Shown here piece by piece: positions 21,301-34,629 of a stretch of 64,000 nucleotides of DNA. This stretch comes from Oasisia sp. SBJ-2009 (Eukaryota; Annelida; Polychaeta; Sabellida; Siboglinidae): contig OZ024861.1 of the NCBI GenBank assembly GCA_964017155.1, positions 22,272,213 to 22,336,212 on the forward strand. The letters are read 5' to 3'. The notes under the pieces are model-generated. The model was given only the letters and a program-made list of their open reading frames with translations. It had not been told where the DNA came from and ran no database searches. The position numbers were made by a program, and so were the translations under genes. The stretch's first letter is position 1. Every line of letters starts with the position of its first letter.

Positions 21301-24300
21301 GACATGACTGGAAACAGCCAGACAGTGGGTGGTGTGGAGTGGACATGACTGGAGACAGTTAGACAGTGGGAGGTGAGGAGTGGACATGACTGGAAACAGC
21401 CAGACGGTGGGTGGTCAGGAGTGGATATGACTGGAAACAGCTAGACAGTGGGTGGTGAAGAGTGGACGCGACTGGAAACAGTCAGTTAGACAGTGGGTGG
21501 TGAAGAGTGGACATGACTGGAAACAGTTAGACAGTGGGTGGTGAGGAGTGGACATGACTGGAAACAGTTAGACAGTGGGTGGTGAGGAGTGGACATGACT
21601 GGAAACAGCTAGATTGTGGGTGGTGAGGAGTGGACATGACTGGAAACAGCTAGACAGTGGGTGGTGAGGAGTGGACATGACTGGAAACAGTTAGACTGTG
21701 GGTGGTGAGGAGTGGACATGACTGGAAACAGCTAGACTGTGGGTGGTGAGGAGTGGACATGACTGGAAGTAGAACAGCTAGACAGTGGGAGGTGAGGAGT
21801 GGACATGACTGGAAACAGTTAGACAGTGGGTGGTGAGGATGGACATGACTGGAAACAGTTAGACAGTGGGTGGTGTGGAGTGGACATGACTGGAGACAGT
21901 TAGACCGTGGGTGGTGAGGATGGACATGACTGGAAACAGCGAGACAGTGGGTGGTGAGGAGTGGACATGACTGGAAACAGTTAGACAGTGGGTGGTGAGG
22001 ATGGACATGACTGGAAACAGTTAGACAGTGGGTGGTGTGGAGTGGACATGACTGGAGACAGTTAGACAGTGGGTGGTGAGGATGGACATGACTGGAAACA
22101 GCCAGACAGTGGGTGGTGAGGAGTGGACATGACTGGAAACAGCCAGACAATGGGTGGTGAAGAGTGGACATGACTGGAAACAGCCAGACAGTGGGTGTTG
22201 GGGAGTGGACAAGACTGGAAACAGCCAGACAGTGGGTGGTGAGGAGTGGACATGACTGGAAACAGCCAGACAGTGGGTGGTGAGGAGTGGACATGACTGG
22301 AAACACCGAGACAGTGGGTGGTGAGGAGTGGACACGGTTGGAAACAGCCAGACAGTGGGAGGTGAGGAGTGGACATAACTGGAAACAGCCAGACAGTGGG
22401 TGGTGAGGAGTGGACATGACTGGAAACAGCCAGACGGTGGGTGGTGAGGAGTGGACATGACTGGAAACAGCCAGAGAGTGGGAGGTGAGGAGTGGACATG
22501 ACTGGAAACGGCCAGACAGTGGGTGGTGAGGAGTGGACATGACTGGAAACAGCCAGACAGTGGGTGGTGAGGAGTGGACATGACTGGAAACAGCCAGACA
22601 GTGGGTGGTGAGGAGTGGACATGACTGGAAACAGTTAGACAGTGGGCGGTGAGGAGTGGACATGACTGGAAACAGTTAGACTATGGGTGGTGAGGAGTGG
22701 ACATGACTGGAAACAGCTAGACTGTGGGTGGTGAGGAGTGGACATGACTGGAAGTAGAACAGCTAGACAGTGGGAGGTGAGGAGTGGACATGACTGGAAA
22801 CAGTTAGACAGTGGGTGGTGAGGAGTGGACATGACTGGAAACAGCTAGACTGTGGGTGGTGAGGAGTGGACATGACTGGAAGTAGAACAGCTAGACAGTG
22901 GGAGGTGAGGAGTGGACATAACTGGAAACAGTTAGACAGTGGGTGGTGAGGATGGACATGACTGGAAACAGCCAGACAGTGGGAGGTGAGGAGTGGACAT
23001 GACTGGAAACAGCCAGACAGTGGGAGGTGAGGAGTGGACATGACTGGAAACAGCTAGACTGTGGGTGGTGAGGAGTGGACATGACTAGAAACAGCCAGAC
23101 AGTGGGAGGTGAGGAGTGGACATGACTGGAAACAGCCAGGCGGTGGGTGGTGAGGAGTGGACATGGCTGGAAACAGCGACACAGTGGGTGGTGTGGAGTG
23201 GACATGACTGGAAAAAGTTAGAAAGTGGGTGGTGAGGATGGACATGACTGGAAACAGCCAGACAGTGGGTGGTGTGGAGTGGACATGACTGGAGACAGTT
23301 AGACAGTGGGAGGTGAGGAGTGGACATGACTGGAAACAGCCAGACGGTGGGTGGTCAGGAGTGGATATGACTGGAAACAGCTAGACAGTGGGTGGTGAAG
23401 AGTGGACGCGACTGGAAACAGTCAGTTAGACAGTGGGTGGTGAAGAGTGGACATGACTGGAAACAGTTAGACAGTGGGTGGTGAGGAGTGGACATGACTG
23501 GAAACAGCTAGATTGTGGGTGGTGAGGAGTGGACATGACTGGAAACAGTTAGACAGTGGGTGGTGAGGAGTGGACATGACTGGAAACAGATAGACTGTGG
23601 GTGGTGAGGAGTGGACATGACTGGAAACAGCTAGACTGTGGGTGGTGAGGAGTGGACATGACTGGAAGTAGAACAGCTAGACAGTGGGAGGTGAGGAGTG
23701 GACATGACTGGAAACAGTTAGACAGTGGGTGGTGAGGATGGACATGACTGGAAACAGTTAGACAGTGGGTGGTGTGGAGTGGACATGACTGGAGACAGTT
23801 AGACAGTGGGTGGTGAGGATGGACATGACTGGAAACAGCCAGACAGTGGGTGGTGAGGAGTGGACATGACTGGAAACAGCTAGACAGTGGGTGGTGAAGA
23901 GTGGACGCGACTGGAAACAGTCAGTTAGACAGTGGGTGGTGAGGAGTGGACATGACTGGAAACAGTTAGACAGTGGGTGGTGAGGAGTGGACATGACTGC
24001 AAACAGCTAGATTGTGGGTGGTGAGGAGTGGACATGACTGGAAACAGTTAGACAGTGGGTGGTGAGGAGTGGACATGACTGGAAACAGTTAGACTGTGGG
24101 TGGTGAGGAGTGGACATGACTGGAAACAGCTAGACTGTGGGTGGTGAGGAGTGGACATGACTGGAAGTAGAACAGCTAGACAGTGGGAGGTGAGGAGTGG
24201 ACATGACTGGAAACAGTTAGACAGTGGGTGGTGAGGATGGACATGACTGGAAACAGTTAGACAGTGGGTGGTGTGGAGTGGACATGACTGGAGACAGTTA

Positions 24301-27300
24301 GACAGTGGGTGGTGAGGATGGACATGACTGGAAACAGCCAGACAGTGGGTGGTGAGGAGTGGACATGACTGGAAACAGCCAGACAATGGGTGGTGAGGAG
24401 TGGACATGACTGGAAACAGCCAGACAGTGGGTGTTGTGGAGTGGACAAGACTGGAAACAGCCAGACAGTGGGTGGTGAGGAGTGGACATGACTGGAAACA
24501 GCGAGACAGTGGGTGGTGAGGAGTGGACATGACTGGAAACAGCGAGACAGTGGGTGGTAAGGAGTGGACACGGTTGGAAACAGCCAGACAGTGGGAGGTG
24601 AGGAGTGGACATGACTGGAAACAGCGAGACAATGGGTGGTGAGGAGTGGACATGACTGGAAACAGCGAGACAGTGGGTGGTGAGGAGTGGACATGACTGG
24701 AAACAGCCAGACAGTGGGAGGTGAGGAGTGGACATGACTGGAAACGGCCAGACAGTGGGTGATGAGGAGTGGACATGACTGGAAACAGCCAGACAGTGGG
24801 TGGTGAGGAGTGGACATGACTGGAAACAGCCAGACAGTGGGAGGTGAGGAGTGGACATAACTGGAAACAGCTAGACAGTGGGTGGTGAGGAGTGGACATG
24901 ACTGGAAACAGTGAGACAGTGGGTGGTGAGGAGTGGACATGACTGGAAACAGTTAGACTATGGGTGGTGAGGAGTGGACATGACTGGAAACAGCTAGACT
25001 GTGGGTGGTGAGGAGTGGACATGACTGGAAGTAGAAAAGCTAGACAGTGGGAGGTGAGGAGTGGACATGACTGGAAACAGCCAGACAGTGGGTGGTGAGG
25101 AGTGGACATGACTGGAAACAGCCAGACAATGGGTGGTGAGGAGTGGACATGACTGGAAACAGCCAGACAGTGGGTGTTGTGGAGTGAACAAGACTGGAAA
25201 CAGCCAGACAGTGGGTGGTGAGGAGTGGACTTGACTGGAAACAGTTAGACAGTGGGTGGTGAAGAGTGGACATGACTGGAAACAGTTAGACTATGGGTGG
25301 TGAGGAGTGGACATGACTGGAAACAGCTAGACTGTGGGTGGTGAGGAGTGGACATGACTGGAAGTAGAACAGCTAGACAGTGGGAGGTGAGGAGTGGACA
25401 TGACTGGAAACAGTTAGACAGTGGGTGGTGAGGATGGACATGACTGGAAACTGTTAGACAGTGGGTGGTGTGGAGTGGACATGACTGGAGACAGCCAGAC
25501 AGTGGGTGTTGTGGAGTGAACAAGACTGGAAACAGCCAGACAGTGGGTGGTGAGGAGTGGACATGACTGGAAACAGCCAGACAGTGGGTGGTGAGGAGTG
25601 GACATGACTGGAAACAGCCAGACAGTGGGAGGTGAGGATTGGACATGACTGGAAACGGCCAGACAGTTGGTGATGAGGAGTGGACATGACTGGAAACAGC
25701 CAGACAGTGGGTGGTGTGGAGTGGACAAGATTGGAAACAGCCAGACAGTGGGAGGTGAGGATTGGACATAACTGGAAACAGCCAGACAGTGGGTGGTGAG
25801 GAGTGGACATGACTGGAAACAGCCAGACGGTGGGTGGTGTGGAGTGGACATGACTGGAAACAGCCAGACAGTGGGTGGTGAGGAGTGGACATGACTGGAA
25901 ACGGCCAGACAGTGGGTGGTGAGGAGTGGACATGACTGGAAACAGCCAGACAGTGGGTGGTGAGGAGTGGACATGACTGGAAACAGCCAGACAGTGGGTG
26001 TTGTGGAGTGAACAAGACTGGAAACAGCTAGACAGTGGGTGGTGAGGAGTGGACATGACTGGAAACAGTTAGACAGTGGGCGGTGAGGAGTGGACATGAC
26101 TGGAAACAGTTAGACTATGGGTGGTGAGGAGTGGACATGACTGGAAACAGCTAGACTGTGGGTGGTGAGGAGTGGACATGACTGGAAGTAGAACAGCTAG
26201 ACAGTGGGAGGTGAGGAGTGGACATGACTGGAAACAGTTAGACAGTGGGTGGTGAGGAGTGGACATGACTGGAAACAGCTAAACTGTGGGTGGTGAGGAG
26301 TGGACATGACTGGAAGTAGAACAGCTAGACAGTGGGAGGTGAGGAGTGGACATGACTGGAAACAGTTAGACAGTGGGTGGTGAGGAGTGGACATGACTGG
26401 AAACAGCTAGACTGTGGGTGGTGAGGAGTGGACATGACTGGAAGTAGAACAGCTAGACAGTGGGAGGTGAGGAGTGGACATAACTGGAAACAGTTAGACA
26501 GTGGGTGGTGAGGATGGACATGACTGGAAACAGCCAGACAGTGGGAGGTGAGGAGTGGACATGACTGGAAACAGCCAGACAGTGGGAGGTGAGGAGTGGA
26601 CATGACTGGAAACAGCTAGACTGTGGGTGGTGAGGAGTGGACATGACTAGAAACAGCCAGACAGTGGGAGGTGAGGAGTGGACATGACTGGAAACAGCCA
26701 GGCGGTGGGTGGTGAGGAGTGGACATGGCTGGAAACAGCGACACAGTGGGTGGTGTGGAGTGGACATGACTGGAAAAAGTTAGAAAGTGGGTGGTGAGGA
26801 TGGACATGACTGGAAACAGCCAGACAGTGGGTGGTGTGGAGTGGACATGACTGGAGACAGTTAGACAGTGGGAGGTGAGGAGTGGACATGACTGGAAACA
26901 GCCAGACGGTGGGTGGTCAGGAGTGGATATGACTGGAAACAGCTAGACAGTGGGTGGTGAAGAGTGGACGCGACTGGAAACAGTCAGTTAGACAGTGGGT
27001 GGTGAAGAGTGGACATGACTGGAAACAGTTAGACAGTGGGTGGTGAGGAGTGGACATGACTGGAAACAGTTAGACAGTGGGTGGTGAGGAGTGGACATGA
27101 CTGGAAACAGCTAGATTGTGGGTGGTGAGGAGTGGACATGACTGGAAACAGCTAGACAGTGGGTGGTGAGGAGTGGACATGACTGGAAACAGTTAGACTG
27201 TGGGTGGTGAGGAGTGGACATGACTGGAAACAGCTAGACTGTGGGTGGTGAGGAGTGGACATGACTGGAAGTAGAACAGCTAGACAGTGGGAGGTGAGGA

Positions 27301-29000
27301 GTGGACATGACTGGAAACAGTTAGACAGTGGGTGGTGAGGATGGACATGACTGGAAACAGTTAGACAGTGGGTGGTGTGGAGTGGACATGACTGGAGACA
27401 GTTAGACCGTGGGTGGTGAGGATGGACATGACTGGAAACAGCGAGACAGTGGGTGGTGAGGAGTGGACATGACTGGAAACAGTTAGACAGTGGGTGGTGA
27501 GGATGGACATGACTGGAAACAGTTAGACAGTGGGTGGTGTGGAGTGGACATGACTGGAGACAGTTAGACAGTGGGTGGTGAGGATGGACATGACTGGAAA
27601 CAGCCAGACAGTGGGTGGTGAGGAGTGGACATGACTGGAAACAGCCAGACAATGGGTGGTGAAGAGTGGACATGACTGGAAACAGCCAGACAGTGGGTGT
27701 TGGGGAGTGGACAAGACTGGAAACAGCCAGACAGTGGGTGGTGAGGAGTGGACATGACTGGAAACAGCCAGACAGTGGGTGGTGAGGAGTGGACATGACT
27801 GGAAACACCGAGACAGTGGGTGGTGAGGAGTGGACACGGTTGGAAACAGCCAGACAGTGGGAGGTGAGGAGTGGACATAACTGGAAACAGCCAGACAGTG
27901 GGTGGTGAGGAGTGGACATGACTGGAAACAGCCAGACGGTGGGTGGTGAGGAGTGGACATGACTGGAAACAGCCAGAGAGTGGGAGGTGAGGAGTGGACA
28001 TGACTGGAAACGGCCAGACAGTGGGTGGTGAGGAGTGGACATGACTGGAAACAGCCAGACAGTGGGTGGTGAGGAGTGGACATGACTGGAAACAGCCAGA
28101 CAGTGGGTGGTGAGGAGTGGACATGACTGGAAACAGTTAGACAGTGGGCGGTGAGGAGTGGACATGACTGGAAACAGTTAGACTATGGGTGGTGAGGAGT
28201 GGACATGACTGGAAACAGCTAGACTGTGGGTGGTGAGGAGTGGACATGACTGGAAGTAGAACAGCTAGACAGTGGGAGGTGAGGAGTGGACATGACTGGA
28301 AACAGTTAGACAGTGGGTGGTGAGGAGTGGACATGACTGGAAACAGCTAGACTGTGGGTGGTGAGGAGTGGACATGACTGGAAGTAGAACAGCTAGACAG
28401 TGGGAGGTGAGGAGTGGACATAACTGGAAACAGTTAGACAGTGGGTGGTGAGGATGGACATGACTGGAAACAGCCAGACAGTGGGAGGTGAGGAGTGGAC
28501 ATGACTGGAAACAGCCAGACAGTGGGAGGTGAGGAGTGGACATGACTGGAAACAGCTAGACTGTGGGTGGTGAGGAGTGGACATGACTAGAAACAGCCAG
28601 ACAGTGGGAGGTGAGGAGTGGACATGACTGGAAACAGCCAGGCGGTGGGTGGTGAGGAGTGGACATGGCTGGAAACAGCGACACAGTGGGTGGTGTGGAG
28701 TGGACATGACTGGAAAAAGTTAGAAAGTGGGTGGTGAGGATGGACATGACTGGAAACAGCCAGACAGTGGGTGGTGTGGAGTGGACATGACTGGAGACAG
28801 TTAGACAGTGGGAGGTGAGGAGTGGACATGACTGGAAACAGCCAGACGGTGGGTGGTCAGGAGTGGATATGACTGGAAACAGCTAGACAGTGGGTGGTGA
28901 AGAGTGGACGCGACTGGAAACAGTCAGTTAGACAGTGGGTGGTGAAGAGTGGACATGACTGGAAACAGTTAGACAGTGGGTGGTGAGGAGTGGACATGAC
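18378..29000. repeat. 5,502-bp tandem duplication within copy A
   Basis: Variant order from about 18378 to 23500 recurs 5,502 bp further on (18546/24048, 20567/26069, 21650/27152, 22635/28137). The equivalent pair in copy B is 5,461 bp apart (35670/41131), one monomer shorter. Confidence 0.82.
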
Positions 29001-30204
29001 TGGAAACAGTTAGACAGTGGGTGGTGAGGAGTGGACATGACTGGAAACAGCTAGATTGTGGGTGGTGAGGAGTGGACATGACTGGAAACAGCTAGACAGT
29101 GGGTGGTGAGGAGTGGACATGACTGGAAACAGTTAGACTGTGGGTGGTGAGGAGTGGACATGACTGGAAACAGCTAGACTGTGGGTGGTGAGGAGTGGAC
29201 ATGACTGGAAGTAGAACAGCTAGACAGTGGGAGGTGAGGAGTGGACATGACTGGAAACAGTTAGACAGTGGGTGGTGAGGATGGACATGACTGGAAACAG
29301 TTAGACAGTGGGTGGTGTGGAGTGGACATGACTGGAGACAGTTAGACCGTGGGTGGTGAGGATGGACATGACTGGAAACAGCGAGACAGTGGGTGGTGAG
29401 GAGTGGACATGACTGGAAACAGTTAGACAGTGGGTGGTGAGGATGGACATGACTGGAAACAGTTAGACAGTGGGTGGTGTGGAGTGGACATGACTGGAGA
29501 CAGTTAGACAGTGGGTGGTGAGGATGGACATGACTGGAAACAGCCAGACAGTGGGTGGTGAGGAGTGGACATGACTGGAAACAGCCAGACAATGGGTGGT
29601 GAAGAGTGGACATGACTGGAAACAGCCAGACAGTGGGTGTTGGGGAGTGGACAAGACTGGAAACAGCCAGACAGTGGGTGGTGAGGAGTGGACATGACTG
29701 GAAACAGCCAGACAGTGGGTGGTGAGGAGTGGACATGACTGGAAACACCGAGACAGTGGGTGGTGAGGAGTGGACACGGTTGGAAACAGCCAGACAGTGG
29801 GAGGTGAGGAGTGGACATAACTGGAAACAGCCAGACAGTGGGTGGTGAGGAGTGGACATGACTGGAAACAGCCAGACGGTGGGTGGTGAGGAGTGGACAT
29901 GACTGGAAACAGCCAGAGAGTGGGAGGTGAGGAGTGGACATGACTGGAAACGGCCAGACAGTGGGTGGTGAGGAGTGGACATGACTGGAAACAGCCAGAC
30001 AGTGGGTGGTGAGGAGTGGACATGACTGGAAACAGCCAGACAGTGGGTGGTGAGGAGTGGACATGACTGGAAACAGTTAGACAGTGGGCGGTGAGGAGTG
30101 GACATGACTGGAAACAGTTAGACTATGGGTGGTGAGGAGTGGACATGACTGGAAACAGCTAGACTGTGGGTGGTGAGGAGTGGACATGACTGGAAGTAGA
30201 ACAG
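26325..30204. repeat. 1,940-bp higher-order repeat, two full tandem copies plus a partial third
   Basis: A block of about 47 monomers recurs exactly 1,940 bp apart: landmarks at 26325, 28265 and 30205; 26453, 28393 and 30333; 26647, 28587 and 30527; and 27152 and 29092. The same unit appears at 20823/22763 and 21145/23085, in copy B at 43561/45501, and with one monomer fewer at 37947/39846 (1,899 bp). Confidence 0.85.
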
Positions 30205-33200
30205 CTAGACAGTGGGAGGTGAGGAGTGGACATGACTGGAAACAGTTAGACAGTGGGTGGTGAGGAGTGGACATGACTGGAAACAGCTAGACTGTGGGTG
30301 GTGAGGAGTGGACATGACTGGAAGTAGAACAGCTAGACAGTGGGAGGTGAGGAGTGGACATAACTGGAAACAGTTAGACAGTGGGTGGTGAGGATGGACA
30401 TGACTGGAAACAGCCAGACAGTGGGAGGTGAGGAGTGGACATGACTGGAAACAGCCAGACAGTGGGAGGTGAGGAGTGGACATGACTGGAAACAGCTAGA
30501 CTGTGGGTGGTGAGGAGTGGACATGACTAGAAACAGCCAGACAGTGGGAGGTGAGGAGTGGACATGACTGGAAACAGCCAGGCGGTGGGTGGTGAGGAGT
30601 GGACATGGCTGGAAACAGCGACACAGTGGGTGGTGTGGAGTGGACATGACTGGAAAAAGTTAGAAAGTGGGTGGTGAGGATGGACATGACTGGAAACAGC
30701 CAGACAGTGGGTGGTGTGGAGTGGACATGACTGGAGACAGTTAGACAGTGGGAGGTGAGGAGTGGACATGACTGGAAACAGCCAGACGGTGGGTGGTCAG
30801 GAGTGGATATGACTGGAAACAGCTAGACAGTGGGTGGTGAAGAGTGGACGCGACTGGAAACAGTCAGTTAGACAGTGGGTGGTGAAGAGTGGACATGACT
30901 GGAAACAGTTAGACAGTGGGTGGTGAGGAGTGGACATGACTGGAAACAGCTAGATTGTGGGTGGTGAGGAGTGGACATGACTGGAAACAGTTAGACAGTG
31001 GGTGGTGAGGAGTGGACATGACTGGAAACAGATAGACTGTTGGTGGTGAGGAGTGGACATGACTGGAAACAGCTAGACTGTGGGTGGTGAGGAGTGGACA
31101 TGACTGGAAGTAGAACAGCTAGACAGTGGGAGGTGAGGAGTGGACATGACTGGAAACAGTTAGACAGTGGGTGGTGAGGATGGACATGACTGGAAACAGT
31201 TAGACAGTGGGTGGTGTGGAGTGGACATGACTGGAGACAGTTAGACAGTGGGTGGTGAGGATGGACATGACTGGAAACAGCCAGACAGTGGGTGGTGAGG
31301 AGTGGACATGACTGGAAACAGTTAGACAGTGGGTGGTGAGGATGGACATGACTGGAAACAGTTAGACAGTGGGTGGTGTGGAGTGGACATGACTGGAGAC
31401 AGTTAGACAGTGGGTGGTGAGGATGGACATGACTGGAAACAGCCAGACAGTGGGTGGTGAGGAGTGGACATGACTGGAAACAGCCAGACAATGGGTGGTG
31501 AGGAGTGGACATGACTGGAAACAGCCAGACAGTGGGTGTTGTGGAGTGGACAAGACTGGAAACAGCCAGACAGTGGGTGGTGAGGAGTGGACATGACTGG
31601 AAACAGCCAGACAGTGGGTGGTGAGGAGTGGACATGACTGGAAACACCGACACAGTGGGTGGTGAGGAGTGGACACGGTTGGAAACAGCCAGACAGTGGG
31701 AGGTGAGGAGTGGACATAACTGGAAACAGCCAGACAGTGGGTGGTGAGGAGTGGACATGACTGGAAACAGCCAGACGGTGGGTGGTGAGGAGTGGACATG
31801 ACTGGAAACAGCCAGACAGTGGGAGGTGAGGAGTGGACATGACTGGAAACGGCCAGACAGTGGGTGGTGAGGAGTGGACATGACTGGAAACAGCCAGACA
31901 GTGGGTGGTGAGGAGTGGACATGACTGGAAACAGTTAGACAGTGTGTGGTGAGGAGTGGACATGACTGGAAACAGCTAAACTGTGGGTGGTGAGGAGTGG
32001 ACATGACTGGAAGTATAACAGCTAGACAGTGGGAGGTGAGGAGTGGACATGACTGGAAACAGTTAGACAGTGGGTGTTGAGCAGTGGACATGACTGGAAA
32101 CAGCTAGACTGTGGGTGGTGAGGAGTGGACATGACTGGAAACAGCTAGACTGTGGGTGGTGAGGAGTGGACATGACTGGAAGTAGAACAGCTAGACAGTG
32201 GGAGGTGAGGAGTGGACATGACTGGAAACAGTTAGACAGTGGGTGGTGAGGATGGACATGACTGGAAACAGTTAGACAGTGGGTGGTGTGGAGTGGACAT
32301 GACTGGAGACAGTTAGACCGTGGGTGGTGAGGATGGACATGACTGGAAACAGCGAGACAGTGGGTGGTGAGGAGTGGACATGACTGGAAACAGTTAGACA
32401 GTGGGTGGTGAGGATGGACATGACTGGAAACAGTTAGACAGTGGGTGGTGAGGATGGACATGACTGGAAACAGCCAGACAGTGGGTGGTGAGGAGTGGAC
32501 ATGACTGAGTGGACATGACTGGAAACAGCCAGACAATGGGTGGTGAGGAGTGGACATGACTGGAAACAGCCAGACAGTGGGTGTTGTGGAGTGGACAAGA
32601 CTGGAAACAGCCAGACAGTGGATGGTGAGGAGTGGACATAACTGGAAACAGTTAGACAGTGGGTGGTGAGGATGGACATGACTGGAAACAGCCAGACAGT
32701 GGGAGGTGAGGAGTGGACATGACTGGAAACAGCCAGACAGTGGGAGGTGAGGAGTGGACATGACTGGAAACAGCTAGACTGTGGGTGGTGAGGAGTGGAC
32801 ATGACTAGAAACAGCCAGACAGTGGGAGGTGAGGAGTGGACATGACTGGAAACAGCCAGGCGGTGGGTGGTGAGGAGTGGACATGGCTGGAAACAGCGAC
32901 ACAGTGGGTGGTGTGGAGTGGACATGACTGGAAAAAGTTAGAAAGTGGGTGGTGAGGATGGACATGACTGGAAACAGCCAGACAGTGGGTGGTGTGGAGT
33001 GGACATGACTGGAGACAGTTAGACAGTGGGAGGTGAGGAGTGGACATGACTGGAAACAGCCAGACGGTGGGTGGTCAGGAGTGGATATGACTGGAAACAG
33101 CTAGACAGTGGGTGGTGAAGAGTGGACGCGACTGGAAACAGTCAGTTAGACAGTGGGTGGTGAAGAGTGGACATGACTGGAAACAGTTAGACAGTGGGTG

Positions 33201-34629
33201 GTGAGGAGTGGACATGACTGGAAACAGTTAGACAGTGGGTGGTGAGGAGTGGACATGACTGGAAACAGCTAGATTGTGGGTGGTGAGGAGTGGACATGAC
33301 TGGAAACAGCTAGACAGTGGGTGGTGAGGAGTGGACATGACTGGAAACAGTTAGACTGTGGGTGGTGAGGAGTGGACATGACTGGAAACAGCTAGACTGT
33401 GGGTGGTGAGGAGTGGACATGACTGGAAGTAGAACAGCTAGACAGTGGGAGGTGAGGAGTGGACATGACTGGAAACAGTTAGACAGTGGGTGGTGAGGAT
33501 GGACATGACTGGAAACAGTTAGACAGTGGGTGGTGTGGAGTGGACATGACTGGAGACAGTTAGACCGTGGGTGGTGAGGATGGACATGACTGGAAACAGC
33601 GAGACAGTGGGTGGTGAGGAGTGGACATGACTGGAAACAGTTAGACAGTGGGTGGTGAGGATGGACATGACTGGAAACAGTTAGACAGTGGGTGGTGTGG
33701 AGTGGACATGACTGGAGACAGTTAGACAGTGGGTGGTGAGGATGGACATGACTGGAAACAGCCAGACAGTGGGTGGTGAGGAGTGGACATGACTGGAAAC
33801 AGCCAGACAATGGGTGGTGAAGAGTGGACATGACTGGAAACAGCCAGACAGTGGGTGTTGGGGAGTGGACAAGACTGGAAACAGCCAGACAGTGGGTGGT
33901 GAGGAGTGGACATGACTGGAAACAGCCAGACAGTGGGTGGTGAGGAGTGGACATGACTGGAAACACCGAGACAGTGGGTGGTGAGGAGTGGACACGGTTG
34001 GAAACAGCCAGACAGTGGGAGGTGAGGAGTGGACATAACTGGAAACAGCCAGACGGTGGGTGGTGAGGAGTGGACATGACTGGAAACAGCCAGACAGTGG
34101 GAGGTGAGGAGTGGACATGACTGGAAACGGCCAGACAGTGGGTGGTGAGGAGTGGACATGACTGGAAACAGCCAGACAGTGGGTGGTGAGGAGTGGACAT
34201 GACTGGAAACAGCCAGACAGTGGGTGGTGAGGAGTGGACATGACTGGAAACAGTTAGACAGTGGGCGGTGAGGAGTGGACATGACTGGAAACAGTTAGAC
34301 TATGGGTGGTGAGGAATGGACATGACTGGAAACAGCTAGACTGTGGGTGGTGAGGAGTGGACATGACTGGAAGTAGAACAGCTAGACAGTGGGAGGTGAG
34401 GAGTGGACATGACTGGAAACAGTTAGACAGTGGGTGGTGAGGAGTGGACATGACTGGAAACAGCTAGACTGTGGGTGGTGAGGAGTGGACATGACTGGAA
34501 GTAGAACAGCTAGACAGTGGGAGGTGAGGAGTGGACATAACTGGAAACAGTTAGACAGTGGGTGGTGAGGAGTGGACATGACTGGAAACAGCTAGATTGT
34601 GGGTGGTGAGGAGTGGACATGACTGGAAA

